Assembly: GCA_021781315.1 (NCBI GenBank)
Contig: JAJXXB010000153.1
Location: 1-5,219 of the forward strand
Length of the DNA stretch: 5,219 bases
Direction of reading: 5' to 3'
Source of the DNA: Actinomycetes bacterium
GTDB lineage: Bacteria; Actinomycetota; Acidimicrobiia; Acidimicrobiales; RAAP-2
Of this stretch, positions 1 to 5,219 are shown piece by piece. The first letter of the stretch is position 1; each line of letters begins with the position of its first letter. Made by a program: the position numbers and the translations under genes. The notes under the pieces were generated by a model. It was given only the letters and a program-made list of their open reading frames with translations. It was not told the DNA's origin and did not search any database.

Positions 1-1884
1 GGCCTCGTAGAAGGGATCGAGGTTGCGCACGATCTGGTTGCAGCGGAACTCCGGGGGGCTGTGGGGGTCGATCGCCAGCAATTGGAGGGTCCGCTCGGGG
101 CGCGACGCGTCGCGCCAGCCCAACGCCCAGGCGAGGAAGAAGCGCTGTGCGCCGGTGAGACCATCGATGACCGGGGCCGCCGCGCCGTCCAGGGAGATCT
201 GATAGGCCTCCCAGGCGATGCCGAGACCCCCGAGGTCGCCGATGTTCTCGCCGATGGTGAGAGCCCCGTTGACGTGCTGGTCGACCCCCTCGGGCACCAG
301 CGCGTCGTACTGGCCGATGAGAACGGCGGTGCGCGCCTCGAAGGCCGCGCGGTCGGCGTCGTCCCACCAGTCGACGAGGCGACCCGTCCCGTCGAACTTC
401 GAACCCTGGTCGTCGAAGCCATGGCCGATCTCGTGGCCGATGATCGCGCCGATCGCGCCGTAGTTGAACGCGTCGTCGCGGTTCTCGTCGAAGAAGGGCG
501 GCTGGAGGATCGCGGCGGGAAAGACGATCTCGTTCATCCCGGGGTTGTAGTAGGCGTTCACCGTTTGGGGCGTCATGAACCACTCCTCGCGGTCCACCGC
601 GACGCCGATCTTGGCCAGCTGGCGGGCGAAGTCGAAGGCGGCCGCGGCGCGCACGTTGCCCACCAAGTCCACGGGATCGATCTCGAGGCCGGAGTAGTCG
701 CGCCAGCGCACCGGATAGCCGATCTTGGGGACGAACTGCTCGAGCTTCTCCAGCGCGCGAACGCGTGTCGCCTCGCTCATCCACTCCAGCGTGCTGATCG
801 AGCGCCGGTAGGCCGCGACGAGGTTGGCGACCAGCCCGTCCATGCGCGAGCGCGCACTCGCGGCGAAGTGACGCTCGACGTAGAGGCGGCCCACCGCCTC
901 GCCCATCGCGCCCTCGACCAGGGAGACGCCCCGCTTCCAGCGCGCGCGCATCTCGGGCTGGCCGGTGAGAGTGCGCGCGTAGAAGTCGAAGTTCGCCTCC
1001 ACGAAGGCCGCCGACAGATAGGGCGACTCGGCGCGCACGACCTGCCAGGCGAGCCAGTCCTTCCACGCGTCAAGGCGCTCGGCCACCAGCAAGGCGCCGA
1101 GCGCCTCGGAGAAGCTGGGCTGGCGCACGACGACCTCGCCGAGGGCGCCCTCGGCGCCGAGAGCGCGGGCCCATTCGGTGAGGACGTCGCCGGCCGCGGC
1201 GACCAGCGAGGAGAAGGGCCGCAGGTTGTAGGTCTTCTCGGCGTCGCGCGAGGCCACGTTGTCCCAGTGGCCCGCGGCCAGGGCCGTCTCGAGCTCCATC
1301 ACGCGCGCGGCGCGCGCGGGCGCCTCATCCAGTCCCGCGAGGGCCAGCGAGCGCGCCACGTGGGCGACGAAGGCCTCGCGCACGCCGGCGAAGTGCTCCT
1401 CGCGGTAGTAACTCTCGTCGGGCAGGGACAGGCCGCCCTGGTCGACCATGACCAGGTTGCGATCGGGGTCGCCGGGGTCCGTCTCAACCCACAGGTGGTA
1501 GAAGCCGGCCAGTCCCTCGCGCTCGAAGTGGCCCACCACGCGCGCGAACTCCTCGAGGGTGCCGACCTCGGCCACCGCGGCGAGGCGTGGCGCGAGGGGA
1601 CTCGCCCCCAGCACCTCCACCCTGTCCTCGTCGAGGAAGCTCGCGTAGAGCTCGCCGATCTTCTTCGCTTCGGGCGTCGCCGGCGCGCTGCGGGCCTCCT
1701 CGAGGATCTCGCGCACTGCGGCTTCGGCGCCCTCGGCCAGCATCCAGAACGTGCCGTAGCTGGCCTTGTCCTCGGGGATCGGCGTGGCGTCGATCCAGCG
1801 CTGGTTGACGTGGCGAAAGAGGTCGTCCTGGGGACGCAGCGCGGGATCGAGGTCGTCAAGGGGAAATCCGGCAGATGTCGTCAT
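1..1884 (-). CDS. M13 family zinc metallopeptidase (neprilysin/PepO-like), 3' end outside window
   Basis: The frame is open for 628 codons and leaves the window at base 1, probably 15 to 25 codons before its end. M13 enzymes are zinc endopeptidases that cleave oligopeptides. The N-terminal domain (about 18-400) shows DDLFRHVNQRWIDATPIP (20-37) and QGGLSLPDESYY (149-160). The C-terminal catalytic domain has NAYYNP from N443, HEIGHGFDDQG with H484, E485 and H488, and ENIGD with E546 and D550. These match neprilysin's NAYY (542), HExxH (583-587), E646 and D650 at near-identical spacing. HSPPEFR (H608, R614) matches neprilysin H711 and R717. All zinc ligands and catalytic residues are present, so the protein should be active. 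There is no signal peptide or membrane anchor at the start, so it is probably cytoplasmic, like bacterial PepO. The start at 1884 has a well-spaced AGGA; 1893 is an alternative. It follows truA closely enough to be co-transcribed. Its substrates are unknown. Confidence 0.95.
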   Translation of the reverse strand, partial: MTTSAGFPLDDLDPALRPQDDLFRHVNQRWIDATPIPEDKASYGTFWMLAEGAEAAVREILEEARSAPATPEAKKIGELYASFLDEDRVEVLGASPLAPRLAAVAEVGTLEEFARVVGHFEREGLAGFYHLWVETDPGDPDRNLVMVDQGGLSLPDESYYREEHFAGVREAFVAHVARSLALAGLDEAPARAARVMELETALAAGHWDNVASRDAEKTYNLRPFSSLVAAAGDVLTEWARALGAEGALGEVVVRQPSFSEALGALLVAERLDAWKDWLAWQVVRAESPYLSAAFVEANFDFYARTLTGQPEMRARWKRGVSLVEGAMGEAVGRLYVERHFAASARSRMDGLVANLVAAYRRSISTLEWMSEATRVRALEKLEQFVPKIGYPVRWRDYSGLEIDPVDLVGNVRAAAAFDFARQLAKIGVAVDREEWFMTPQTVNAYYNPGMNEIVFPAAILQPPFFDENRDDAFNYGAIGAIIGHEIGHGFDDQGSKFDGTGRLVDWWDDADRAAFEARTAVLIGQYDALVPEGVDQHVNGALTIGENIGDLGGLGIAWEAYQISLDGAAAPVIDGLTGAQRFFLAWALGWRDASRPERTLQLLAIDPHSPPEFRCNQIVRNLDPFYEA

Positions 1885-1892
1885 GAGCGGCA

Positions 1893-1896
1893 TCCT
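1893..1896 (-). promoter_or_regulatory. Shine-Dalgarno-like AGGA of the M13 peptidase, overlapping the truA stop
   Basis: On the minus strand TAGGATG contains the truA stop (TAG), an AGGA and a possible ATG at 1893. The AGGA is 8 bases from the next in-frame ATG at 1884, a normal spacing, but abuts the ATG at 1893. This favours 1884 as the peptidase start; the alternative would add only Met-Pro-Leu. Confidence 0.5.
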
Positions 1897-2737
1897 ACCG
1901 AGAGCCCGGGGCGGACTTCCCCGCCGGACCACCCACCGCGTCCTCGTAACCCACGCCGACGAGGGCCAGTCCGCCCGCGGGCGCCGGAGCGGGCAAGCCG
2001 ACACCGGAGTGCGAGTCAAGTCGTGCAAGCACGTCCTCTCGCGTCAGGCTCCCCTGGCCCACCGCGACGAGGCTCGAGACGAGGCGACGCACCATGTTGT
2101 GACAGAACGCCTTCGCCCGGATGGAGAAGACGTAGAAAGGCCCGCCCGCGATCGACAGGTGGATCGCGTCGGGCTCGAGTCGCCAACCCGCCTCGAACAC
2201 GTTGCGCACGAGGGGCTCGTCGGGCCCCTTGTCGACCGGCCGCTTGCAGAACGCGCGAAAGTCGTGCTCGCCACAGATGGCGGCGGCCGCCTCGTTCATC
2301 GCGGCCAGGTCCAACTCACCGGGCACCGCCCAGGAGATCGCGTCCAGCGAGGCGAACGAGGGAGCCGGCGCCACCAGGTAGCGGTACTCGCGCCACAGCG
2401 CGTCGTGACGGGCGCTGAAGTCGCTCGGCACCGCGAGGACCCTCGTGACGACGACGCTGCCCCGAAGCTGAGCGTTGAGCGAGCGCGTGAAGCGCTCGAC
2501 GCCCAGCGCTTCCAGGACTCCCTCGGGCAGGTCGAAGGAGACCACCTGGGCGAAGGCGTGCACGCCGGCGTCGGTGCGCCCGGCGCCGACCAAGAAGGGC
2601 TCGTCGTCGAGTTGCAGGCTGCGCGCAATCGCCGCGCGCAGGTCCCCGACGACAGTGGTGCGATCAGGCTGGACGGCGAAGCCGGCGAAGGCGGCGCCGT
2701 CGTAGGCGAGATCCAGGCGCCACCGCGAGGTGGCCAC
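1895..2737 (-). CDS. truA: tRNA pseudouridine(38-40) synthase TruA
   Basis: The gene encodes a complete 280-residue enzyme (family range about 250 to 290) that converts uridines 38, 39 and 40 in the tRNA anticodon arm to pseudouridine in the cytoplasm. The N-terminal block RLDLAYDGAAFAGFAVQPD (7-25) is followed by the catalytic motif GAGRTDAGVHAFAQVV (51-66), with D56 as the catalytic aspartate (D60 in E. coli). DFSARHDALWREYRYLV (106-122) contains the conserved active-site tyrosine, probably Y118; FCHNMVRRLVSSLVAVGQG (211-229) and APAGGLALVGVGY (251-263) complete the fold. The start is GTG, not ATG. It lies 3 bases after the rplQ TGA, which is in the same frame, so no upstream start is possible, and the conserved block begins only about 6 residues in. 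The Shine-Dalgarno is weak, so coupling to rplQ is likely. The last 15 or so residues are a Gly/Pro/Ala/Ser tail without recognisable function. Confidence 0.97.
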   Translation of the reverse strand: MATSRWRLDLAYDGAAFAGFAVQPDRTTVVGDLRAAIARSLQLDDEPFLVGAGRTDAGVHAFAQVVSFDLPEGVLEALGVERFTRSLNAQLRGSVVVTRVLAVPSDFSARHDALWREYRYLVAPAPSFASLDAISWAVPGELDLAAMNEAAAAICGEHDFRAFCKRPVDKGPDEPLVRNVFEAGWRLEPDAIHLSIAGGPFYVFSIRAKAFCHNMVRRLVSSLVAVGQGSLTREDVLARLDSHSGVGLPAPAPAGGLALVGVGYEDAVGGPAGKSAPGSR

Positions 2738-2740
2738 GGC

Positions 2741-3103
2741 TCAGACGAACTCGATGCGCGCCATCGGCGCGTTGTCACCCTGGCGCGGGCCGAGCTTGAG
2801 GATCCGGGTGTAGCCGCCCGGGCGCTCCACGTAGCGCGGCGCGATCTCGGTGAAGAGCTTGTGGGCCATGTCCTGGTCGCGGATGAAGGCCACGACGCGA
2901 CGCTGGGCGTGCACCGAGCCCTCGGGGGAGTTCTTCGCCGCCGTGACGACCTTCTCGACGATCGGGCGCAGGGCCTTGGCCTTGGCCTCGGTCGTCACGA
3001 TCGACTCGGCCGCGATCATCGAGGCGACGAGGTTGCCCATCATCGCCTTCTGGTGGGCGCTGTCGCCGCCGAAGCGGCGTCCACGGGTCGGGGTGCCACG
3101 CAT
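2741..3103 (-). CDS. rplQ: 50S ribosomal protein L17
   Basis: The gene encodes a complete 120-residue L17, close to the bacterial core length of about 117 to 130 and without the long charged C-terminal extension found in some actinobacteria. L17 is an early-assembling 50S protein located near the peptide exit tunnel. Evidence is the basic start MRGTPTRGRRFGG, then AHQKAMMGNLVASM (16-29), IVTTEAKAKALRPIVEKVVT (35-54), LFTEIAPRY (83-91), GGYTRILKLGPRQGDNAPMARIE (96-118) and the final FV, all standard family blocks. The ATG at 3103 follows the rpoA TGA by one base and has GGAGGA upstream, so no other start needs considering. It sits between rpoA and truA, the classical position. Its stop is in the same reading frame as truA. 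Confidence 0.97.
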   Translation of the reverse strand: MRGTPTRGRRFGGDSAHQKAMMGNLVASMIAAESIVTTEAKAKALRPIVEKVVTAAKNSPEGSVHAQRRVVAFIRDQDMAHKLFTEIAPRYVERPGGYTRILKLGPRQGDNAPMARIEFV

Positions 3104-3104
3104 G

Positions 3105-4046
3105 TCAGTCCTCCACGCGCAGCGAGAGGCCGCGCTCGTCGAGACGGTCGGTCACGTCCTTCAACGACGTCGCACCGAAGTTGGTGATCGAGGTCAGGTC
3201 ACGCTCGGTGGCGTTGATCAACTGGGCGACCGTGTTGATGCCGGCGCGCTTGAGGCAGTTGCGCGAGCGCTCGGTGAGGCCCAGCTCCTCGATGCGGATG
3301 TCCAGCTCGCTCGCGGCGGCCTGGGCCGTGCCCACGTCGCCGAGCTCGAGGGCGGGCGCCTCCTCGTCGAAGCTGCCGATGAGCTCGACCAGCGAGCCCA
3401 GCGTCTTGCCGGCCGAGGCCAGCGCCTCGCGCGGGCTGATGGAGCCGTCGGTCTCGATCTCGATGACCAGGCGGTCGAAGTCCTTGGACTGCTCGACGCG
3501 CACGGGCTCGACCTCGAAGCTGACGCGGCGAACCGGCGAGAAGATCGCGTCGAGCGGGATGACCCCGATCGTCGAGGATCCCTTGTTGGCCTCGGCGCCG
3601 ACGTAGCCCTTGCCGCGCTCGACGGTCAGCTCGAAGGAGAGCGTCGCCTTGGGCGACGTGAGATAGGCCAGGTGCAGGTCGGGGTTCAGGACCTCGACGT
3701 CGGCCGTGGTGGAGAGGTCCGCCGCGGTCACGGGGCCCTCGCCGCGCTTGTCGAGACGCAGGGTGACGGGCTCGTCGCTGTAGACCTTGACCAGCAGGTC
3801 CTTCAGGTTCAGGCAGATGTCCTGGACGTCTTCCTTCACGCCCTCGATCACGCCGAACTCGTGCAGGACGGCGTCGAACTTGACGCGCGTCGCCGCGGCG
3901 CCGGGAATCGAGGACAGCAGGGTGCGACGCAGCGAGTTGCCCAGCGTGTGGCCGAATCCGGGGTCGAGCGGGCCGACGGCGAAGGACTGGCGGTTCGCGA
4001 CCTCGTCGCCCAGGGCCTCAATGGTGGGTCGCTGAATGATCAACAT
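3105..4046 (-). CDS. rpoA: DNA-directed RNA polymerase subunit alpha
   Basis: The gene encodes a complete 313-residue alpha subunit. Its dimer is the scaffold on which beta and beta' assemble into core RNA polymerase, and its C-terminal domain binds promoter UP elements and activators. The N-terminal domain (about 1-228) shows LDPGFGHTLGNSLRRTLLSSIPGA (27-50), the dimerisation and beta-contact region, then LHEFGVIEGVKEDVQDICLNLK (61-82), TVERGKGY (141-148), FSPVRRVSFEVE (169-180) and SAGKTL (211-216). After an acidic linker (226-247), the C-terminal domain (248-313) carries RSRNCLKRAGINTVAQL and ITNFGATSL. R260, N263, C264, K266, G291 and S294 match E. coli DNA-contact positions R265, N268, C269, K271, G296 and S299, but T293 replaces K298. 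It is shorter than many actinobacterial alphas because it lacks their acidic tail. The ATG at 4046 is 30 bases after rpsD and has an AGGAG. Confidence 0.98.
   Translation of the reverse strand: MLIIQRPTIEALGDEVANRQSFAVGPLDPGFGHTLGNSLRRTLLSSIPGAAATRVKFDAVLHEFGVIEGVKEDVQDICLNLKDLLVKVYSDEPVTLRLDKRGEGPVTAADLSTTADVEVLNPDLHLAYLTSPKATLSFELTVERGKGYVGAEANKGSSTIGVIPLDAIFSPVRRVSFEVEPVRVEQSKDFDRLVIEIETDGSISPREALASAGKTLGSLVELIGSFDEEAPALELGDVGTAQAAASELDIRIEELGLTERSRNCLKRAGINTVAQLINATERDLTSITNFGATSLKDVTDRLDERGLSLRVED
3109..3114 (-). promoter_or_regulatory. Shine-Dalgarno of rplQ, inside the end of rpoA
   Basis: GGAGGA on the minus strand lies 5 bases before the rplQ ATG and is made from the last codons of rpoA (encoding Val-Glu-Asp). 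It is the strongest anti-16S match in the window. With a 1-base gap between rpoA stop and rplQ start, alpha and L17 translation are likely coupled. Confidence 0.75.
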
Positions 4047-4051
4047 GGTGA

Positions 4052-4056
4052 CTCCT
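4052..4056 (-). promoter_or_regulatory. Shine-Dalgarno of rpoA
   Basis: AGGAG on the minus strand lies 5 bases before the rpoA ATG, in the 30-base rpsD-rpoA spacer (4047-4076). This is the only spacer in the window where the site is not inside or against the previous gene. The spacer is noticeably more A/T-rich (GAAGAAGATATAGG) than its surroundings, which would keep the ribosome site unstructured and suit independent, efficient initiation of alpha. Confidence 0.75.
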
Positions 4057-4076
4057 ATATCTTCTTCGTCGTCGGC

Positions 4077-4721
4077 TTACTTCGAGTACAGCTCGACGAT
4101 GAGCTGTTCGCGGATCGACTCGTCGATCTGCTCGCGCTGGGGGACGACGCGCACGGTGACGCCAAATCCCCCGTCGCCGACCTCGAGCCAGCCCGGGACG
4201 TTGCGGTCCAGGGTGTCGAGGTTGCGCTTGACGTTGAAGTTCTCTCGCGTGACGGCCTTTAGGGTCACGACGTCGCCCGGGCGCACGCGGTAGCTGGGGA
4301 TGGTGACCCGCTTGCCGTTGACGGCGACATGGCCGTGGCGCACCAGCTGGCGCGCCTGAGCGCGCGACGCGCCCCAGCCGGCCCGGTAGGTGACGTTGTC
4401 GAGGCGCAGCTCGAGGAACTGCAGGAGGTTGGTGCCCGTGATGCCGGGGCGGCGGTTCGCCTCCTCGTAGAGGTTGCGGAACTGCTTCTCCAGCAGGCCG
4501 TAGGTGCGGCGGGCCTTCTGCTTCTCGCGCAGCTGGGTCAAGTACTCCGAGCCCTGGCGCTGGCGGTCGCGACCGTGCATGCCGGGCGGGAACGCGCGGG
4601 TCTGGCGGTCGGAGTTCTCGGCGACGGGGCACTTCAGGGTGAAGCAGCGCTCACCCTTCAAGTAGAGCTTGGTGCGCTCACGGCGGCACAGCCGGCAAAC
4701 GGGTCCTGTGTAACGAGCCAT
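4077..4721 (-). CDS. rpsD: 30S ribosomal protein S4, zinc-binding (C+) type
   Basis: The gene encodes a complete 214-residue S4. S4 is a primary 16S rRNA binding protein that nucleates 30S body assembly and helps form the mRNA entry channel; in E. coli it also represses the alpha operon by binding its leader. Cysteines C9, C12, C26 and C31 (VCRLC..., RCFTLKC) have the same spacing as the zinc site of Thermus thermophilus S4, so this is the C+ form. FPPGMHG (44-50), SEYLTQLREKQKARRTYG (58-75), an S4 RNA-binding domain at about 104-165 (ELRLDNVTYRAG, ARQLVRHGHV, VNGKRV, IPSYRVRPGD) and the ending REQLIVELYSK are all typical. The frame stays open 89 codons upstream, but that part is antiparallel coding noise inside rpsK. 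The ATG at 4721 gives the standard MARYTGP start and has a strong Shine-Dalgarno. It lies 5 bases after the rpsK stop. Confidence 0.98.
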   Translation of the reverse strand: MARYTGPVCRLCRRERTKLYLKGERCFTLKCPVAENSDRQTRAFPPGMHGRDRQRQGSEYLTQLREKQKARRTYGLLEKQFRNLYEEANRRPGITGTNLLQFLELRLDNVTYRAGWGASRAQARQLVRHGHVAVNGKRVTIPSYRVRPGDVVTLKAVTRENFNVKRNLDTLDRNVPGWLEVGDGGFGVTVRVVPQREQIDESIREQLIVELYSK

Positions 4722-4724
4722 CAG

Positions 4725-4734
4725 TCCTACCCCC
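4725..4734 (-). promoter_or_regulatory. Shine-Dalgarno of rpsD, overlapping the rpsK stop
   Basis: Read on the minus strand this is GGGGGTAGGA, followed by CTG and the rpsD ATG. The G run lies 8 bases before the start, and the AGGA lies 3 bases before it. The TAG inside the element is the rpsK stop codon. The site fixes the rpsD start against the longer open frame upstream and suggests that ribosomes ending rpsK can re-initiate on rpsD. Confidence 0.7.
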
Positions 4735-5122
4735 GACGCCGCTTCTTGGGGCGGCATCCGTTGTGCGGCAGCGGCGTGACGTCCTTGATCGCCACGACTT
4801 CGATGCCGGCGGCGGCCAGGGAGCGGATCGCGGTCTCGCGGCCCGAGCCCGGTCCGCGAACCAGCACGTCGACCTTCTTCACGCCGTGCTCCATCGCGGC
4901 GCGCGCGCACTTCTCGGCCGCCATCTGGGCGGCGTAGGGCGTCGACTTGCGCGAGCCCTTGAAGCCCACGTTGCCCGAGCTGGCCCACGACAGCACGTTG
5001 CCCTCGGGGTCGGTGATCGACACGATCGTGTTATTAAAGGAACTCTTGATGTGCGCGACGCCGAAGGCGACGTTCTTGCGTTCCTTGCGGCGGCCCTTGC
5101 GGGCCGCGGTCGGCTTAGCCAT
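4727..5122 (-). CDS. rpsK: 30S ribosomal protein S11
   Basis: The gene encodes a complete 131-residue S11, the usual bacterial length, ending in TAG. S11 is a primary component of the 30S platform that binds 16S rRNA with S6/S18 and S21 and lines the mRNA exit region near the E site. Visible hallmarks are a basic N-terminus (residues 1-17), [10 protein letters not shown] (29-38), WASSG (46-50), VRGPGSGRE (88-96) and the terminal [16 protein letters not shown] (116-131). The Asn-Gly pair at N121-G122 corresponds to the conserved site that becomes isoaspartate in E. coli S11; whether this happens here is inference. The ATG at 5122 is chosen because MAKP.. is the standard start and because it overlaps the rpsM stop. 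A modest AAGG lies 10 bases upstream, inside rpsM, so initiation probably depends partly on coupling to S13 translation. Confidence 0.98.
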   Translation of the reverse strand: MAKPTAARKGRRKERKNVAFGVAHIKSSFNNTIVSITDPEGNVLSWASSGNVGFKGSRKSTPYAAQMAAEKCARAAMEHGVKKVDVLVRGPGSGRETAIRSLAAAGIEVVAIKDVTPLPHNGCRPKKRRRG

Positions 5123-5219
5123 TACTTCGTAACCTTCTTCTTACCGGCGACGGTGCGCTTGGGACCCTTGCGGGTGCGGGCGTTGGTGCGGGTGCGCTGG
5201 CCGCGCACGGGCAGGCCCT
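5122..5219 (-). CDS. rpsM: 30S ribosomal protein S13, C-terminal end (partial, 5' end outside window)
   Basis: Only the last 31 codons and the TAA stop lie in the window, plus two bases of the preceding codon. The visible peptide starts [20 protein letters not shown] and ends in a lysine-rich tail, VAGKKKVTK. The motif [18 protein letters not shown] is the diagnostic C-terminal extension of bacterial S13. In the family this tail reaches toward the decoding centre of the small subunit and contacts the A-site and P-site tRNAs; the globular part sits in the 30S head and bridges to the 50S. About 90 N-terminal residues are missing, judged from the usual length of roughly 120 to 126. The last base of TAA is the first base of the rpsK ATG (TAATG), which indicates tight translational coupling. 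The identification is essentially certain despite the short fragment. Confidence 0.97.
   Translation of the reverse strand, partial: GLPVRGQRTRTNARTRKGPKRTVAGKKKVTK

Larger units (their letters stand above)
1..5219 (-). other. Single transcription unit: rpsM-rpsK-rpsD-rpoA-rplQ-truA-M13 peptidase (both ends outside window)
   Basis: All seven genes share one strand. The junctions are: 1-base overlap (rpsM/rpsK), 5 bases (rpsK/rpsD), 30 (rpsD/rpoA), 1 (rpoA/rplQ), 3 (rplQ/truA) and 10, or 1 with the upstream start (truA/peptidase). No junction has room for a hairpin terminator with a U-run or for a convincing promoter, so one transcript is inferred. The promoter and any S4-controlled leader would lie upstream of rpsM, beyond 5219. 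The order rpsM-rpsK-rpsD-rpoA-rplQ-truA is a widely conserved bacterial arrangement; the peptidase is the accessory member. Confidence 0.8.

Noticed and set aside
1300..1322. An alternating CGCGCG-rich stretch (CGCGCGCGGCGCGCGCGGG) that could suggest Z-DNA or a repeat.
   Set aside because: It encodes an Ala/Arg run (PARAARV) within the peptidase using the favoured GC-rich codons; there is no further copy and no sign of a separate element.
61..2418. A 785-codon open frame on the plus strand, antisense to the peptidase and truA, and other long plus-strand frames (1766-3187, 2850-4262).
   Set aside because: The opposite strand carries unmistakable conserved proteins across the whole span. Antisense frames stay open because TTA, CTA and TCA codons are rare in GC-rich genes. 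The plus-strand products are low-complexity, rich in Arg, Gly, Ala and Asp, and match no family I recognise. The first also crosses from one real gene into the next.
4047..4076. A possible promoter in the A/T-richer rpsD-rpoA spacer (GATATAGG resembles a -10 box).
   Set aside because: The sequence lacks the final T of a good -10 element, no -35 element is visible at proper distance upstream, and the A/T-richness is explained by the rpoA ribosome-binding region.
4018..4632. A 204-codon minus-strand frame overlapping rpsD, rich in Pro, Arg and Ala.
   Set aside because: It is an off-frame shadow of rpsD with no recognisable motif, and its composition is typical of frame-shifted GC-rich coding sequence.
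4722..4988. An 89-residue N-terminal extension of S4 in the same open frame.
   Set aside because: It lies entirely inside rpsK in another frame, its residues are Arg/Gly-rich noise, and S4 proteins begin at MARYTG.., which has its own Shine-Dalgarno.
1..5219. Search for transposons, CRISPR arrays, tRNA or rRNA genes, attachment sites and toxin-antitoxin genes.
   Set aside because: Nothing of the kind is visible. Coding sequence fills the window on one strand, the largest gap is 30 bases, and base composition is even throughout, with no sign of recent transfer.

Overview
This is a compact, GC-rich bacterial window with every gene on the minus strand. In transcription order, from high to low coordinates, it holds the distal half of the ribosomal 'alpha operon': the 3' end of rpsM (S13), then rpsK (S11), rpsD (S4), rpoA (RNA polymerase alpha), rplQ (L17) and truA (tRNA pseudouridine synthase I). 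A zinc metallopeptidase of the M13 (neprilysin/PepO) family follows and runs off the low-coordinate edge. All seven products were identified by reading the translated motifs; no database search was possible.

The best guess for the source is a high-GC actinobacterium, tentatively close to the Acidimicrobiia. This rests on the strong G/C bias at third codon positions, the alpha-subunit start MLIIQRPT followed by LDPGFGHTLGNSLRRTLLSSIPGA in an actinobacterial style, and L17 followed directly by truA. The phylum is moderately supported. The class is a guess from remembered sequence resemblance.

Layout: rpsM partial (5122-5219), rpsK (4727-5122), rpsD (4077-4721), rpoA (3105-4046), rplQ (2741-3103), truA (1895-2737), M13 peptidase partial (1-1884). 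The genes overlap by 1 base or are separated by 1 to 30 bases, so nothing in the window is a real intergenic region. I see no promoter, terminator, RNA gene, mobile element or CRISPR array. The long plus-strand reading frames are antisense shadows produced by the scarcity of TTA, CTA and TCA codons in GC-rich genes.

The first five genes supply 30S proteins (S13, S11, S4), a 50S protein (L17) and the polymerase alpha subunit, so ribosome and polymerase synthesis are coordinated. TruA adds tRNA maturation. The peptidase appears to be read from the same transcript, but its functional link to the rest is unknown.

I do not see an undescribed biological system here. The points worth a second look are modest: an M13 peptidase attached to the tail of a ribosomal operon, upstream stop codons built into the next gene's Shine-Dalgarno, a substituted DNA-contact residue in the alpha C-terminal domain, a full zinc-binding cysteine set in S4, and a cluster of inverted repeats inside the peptidase gene.
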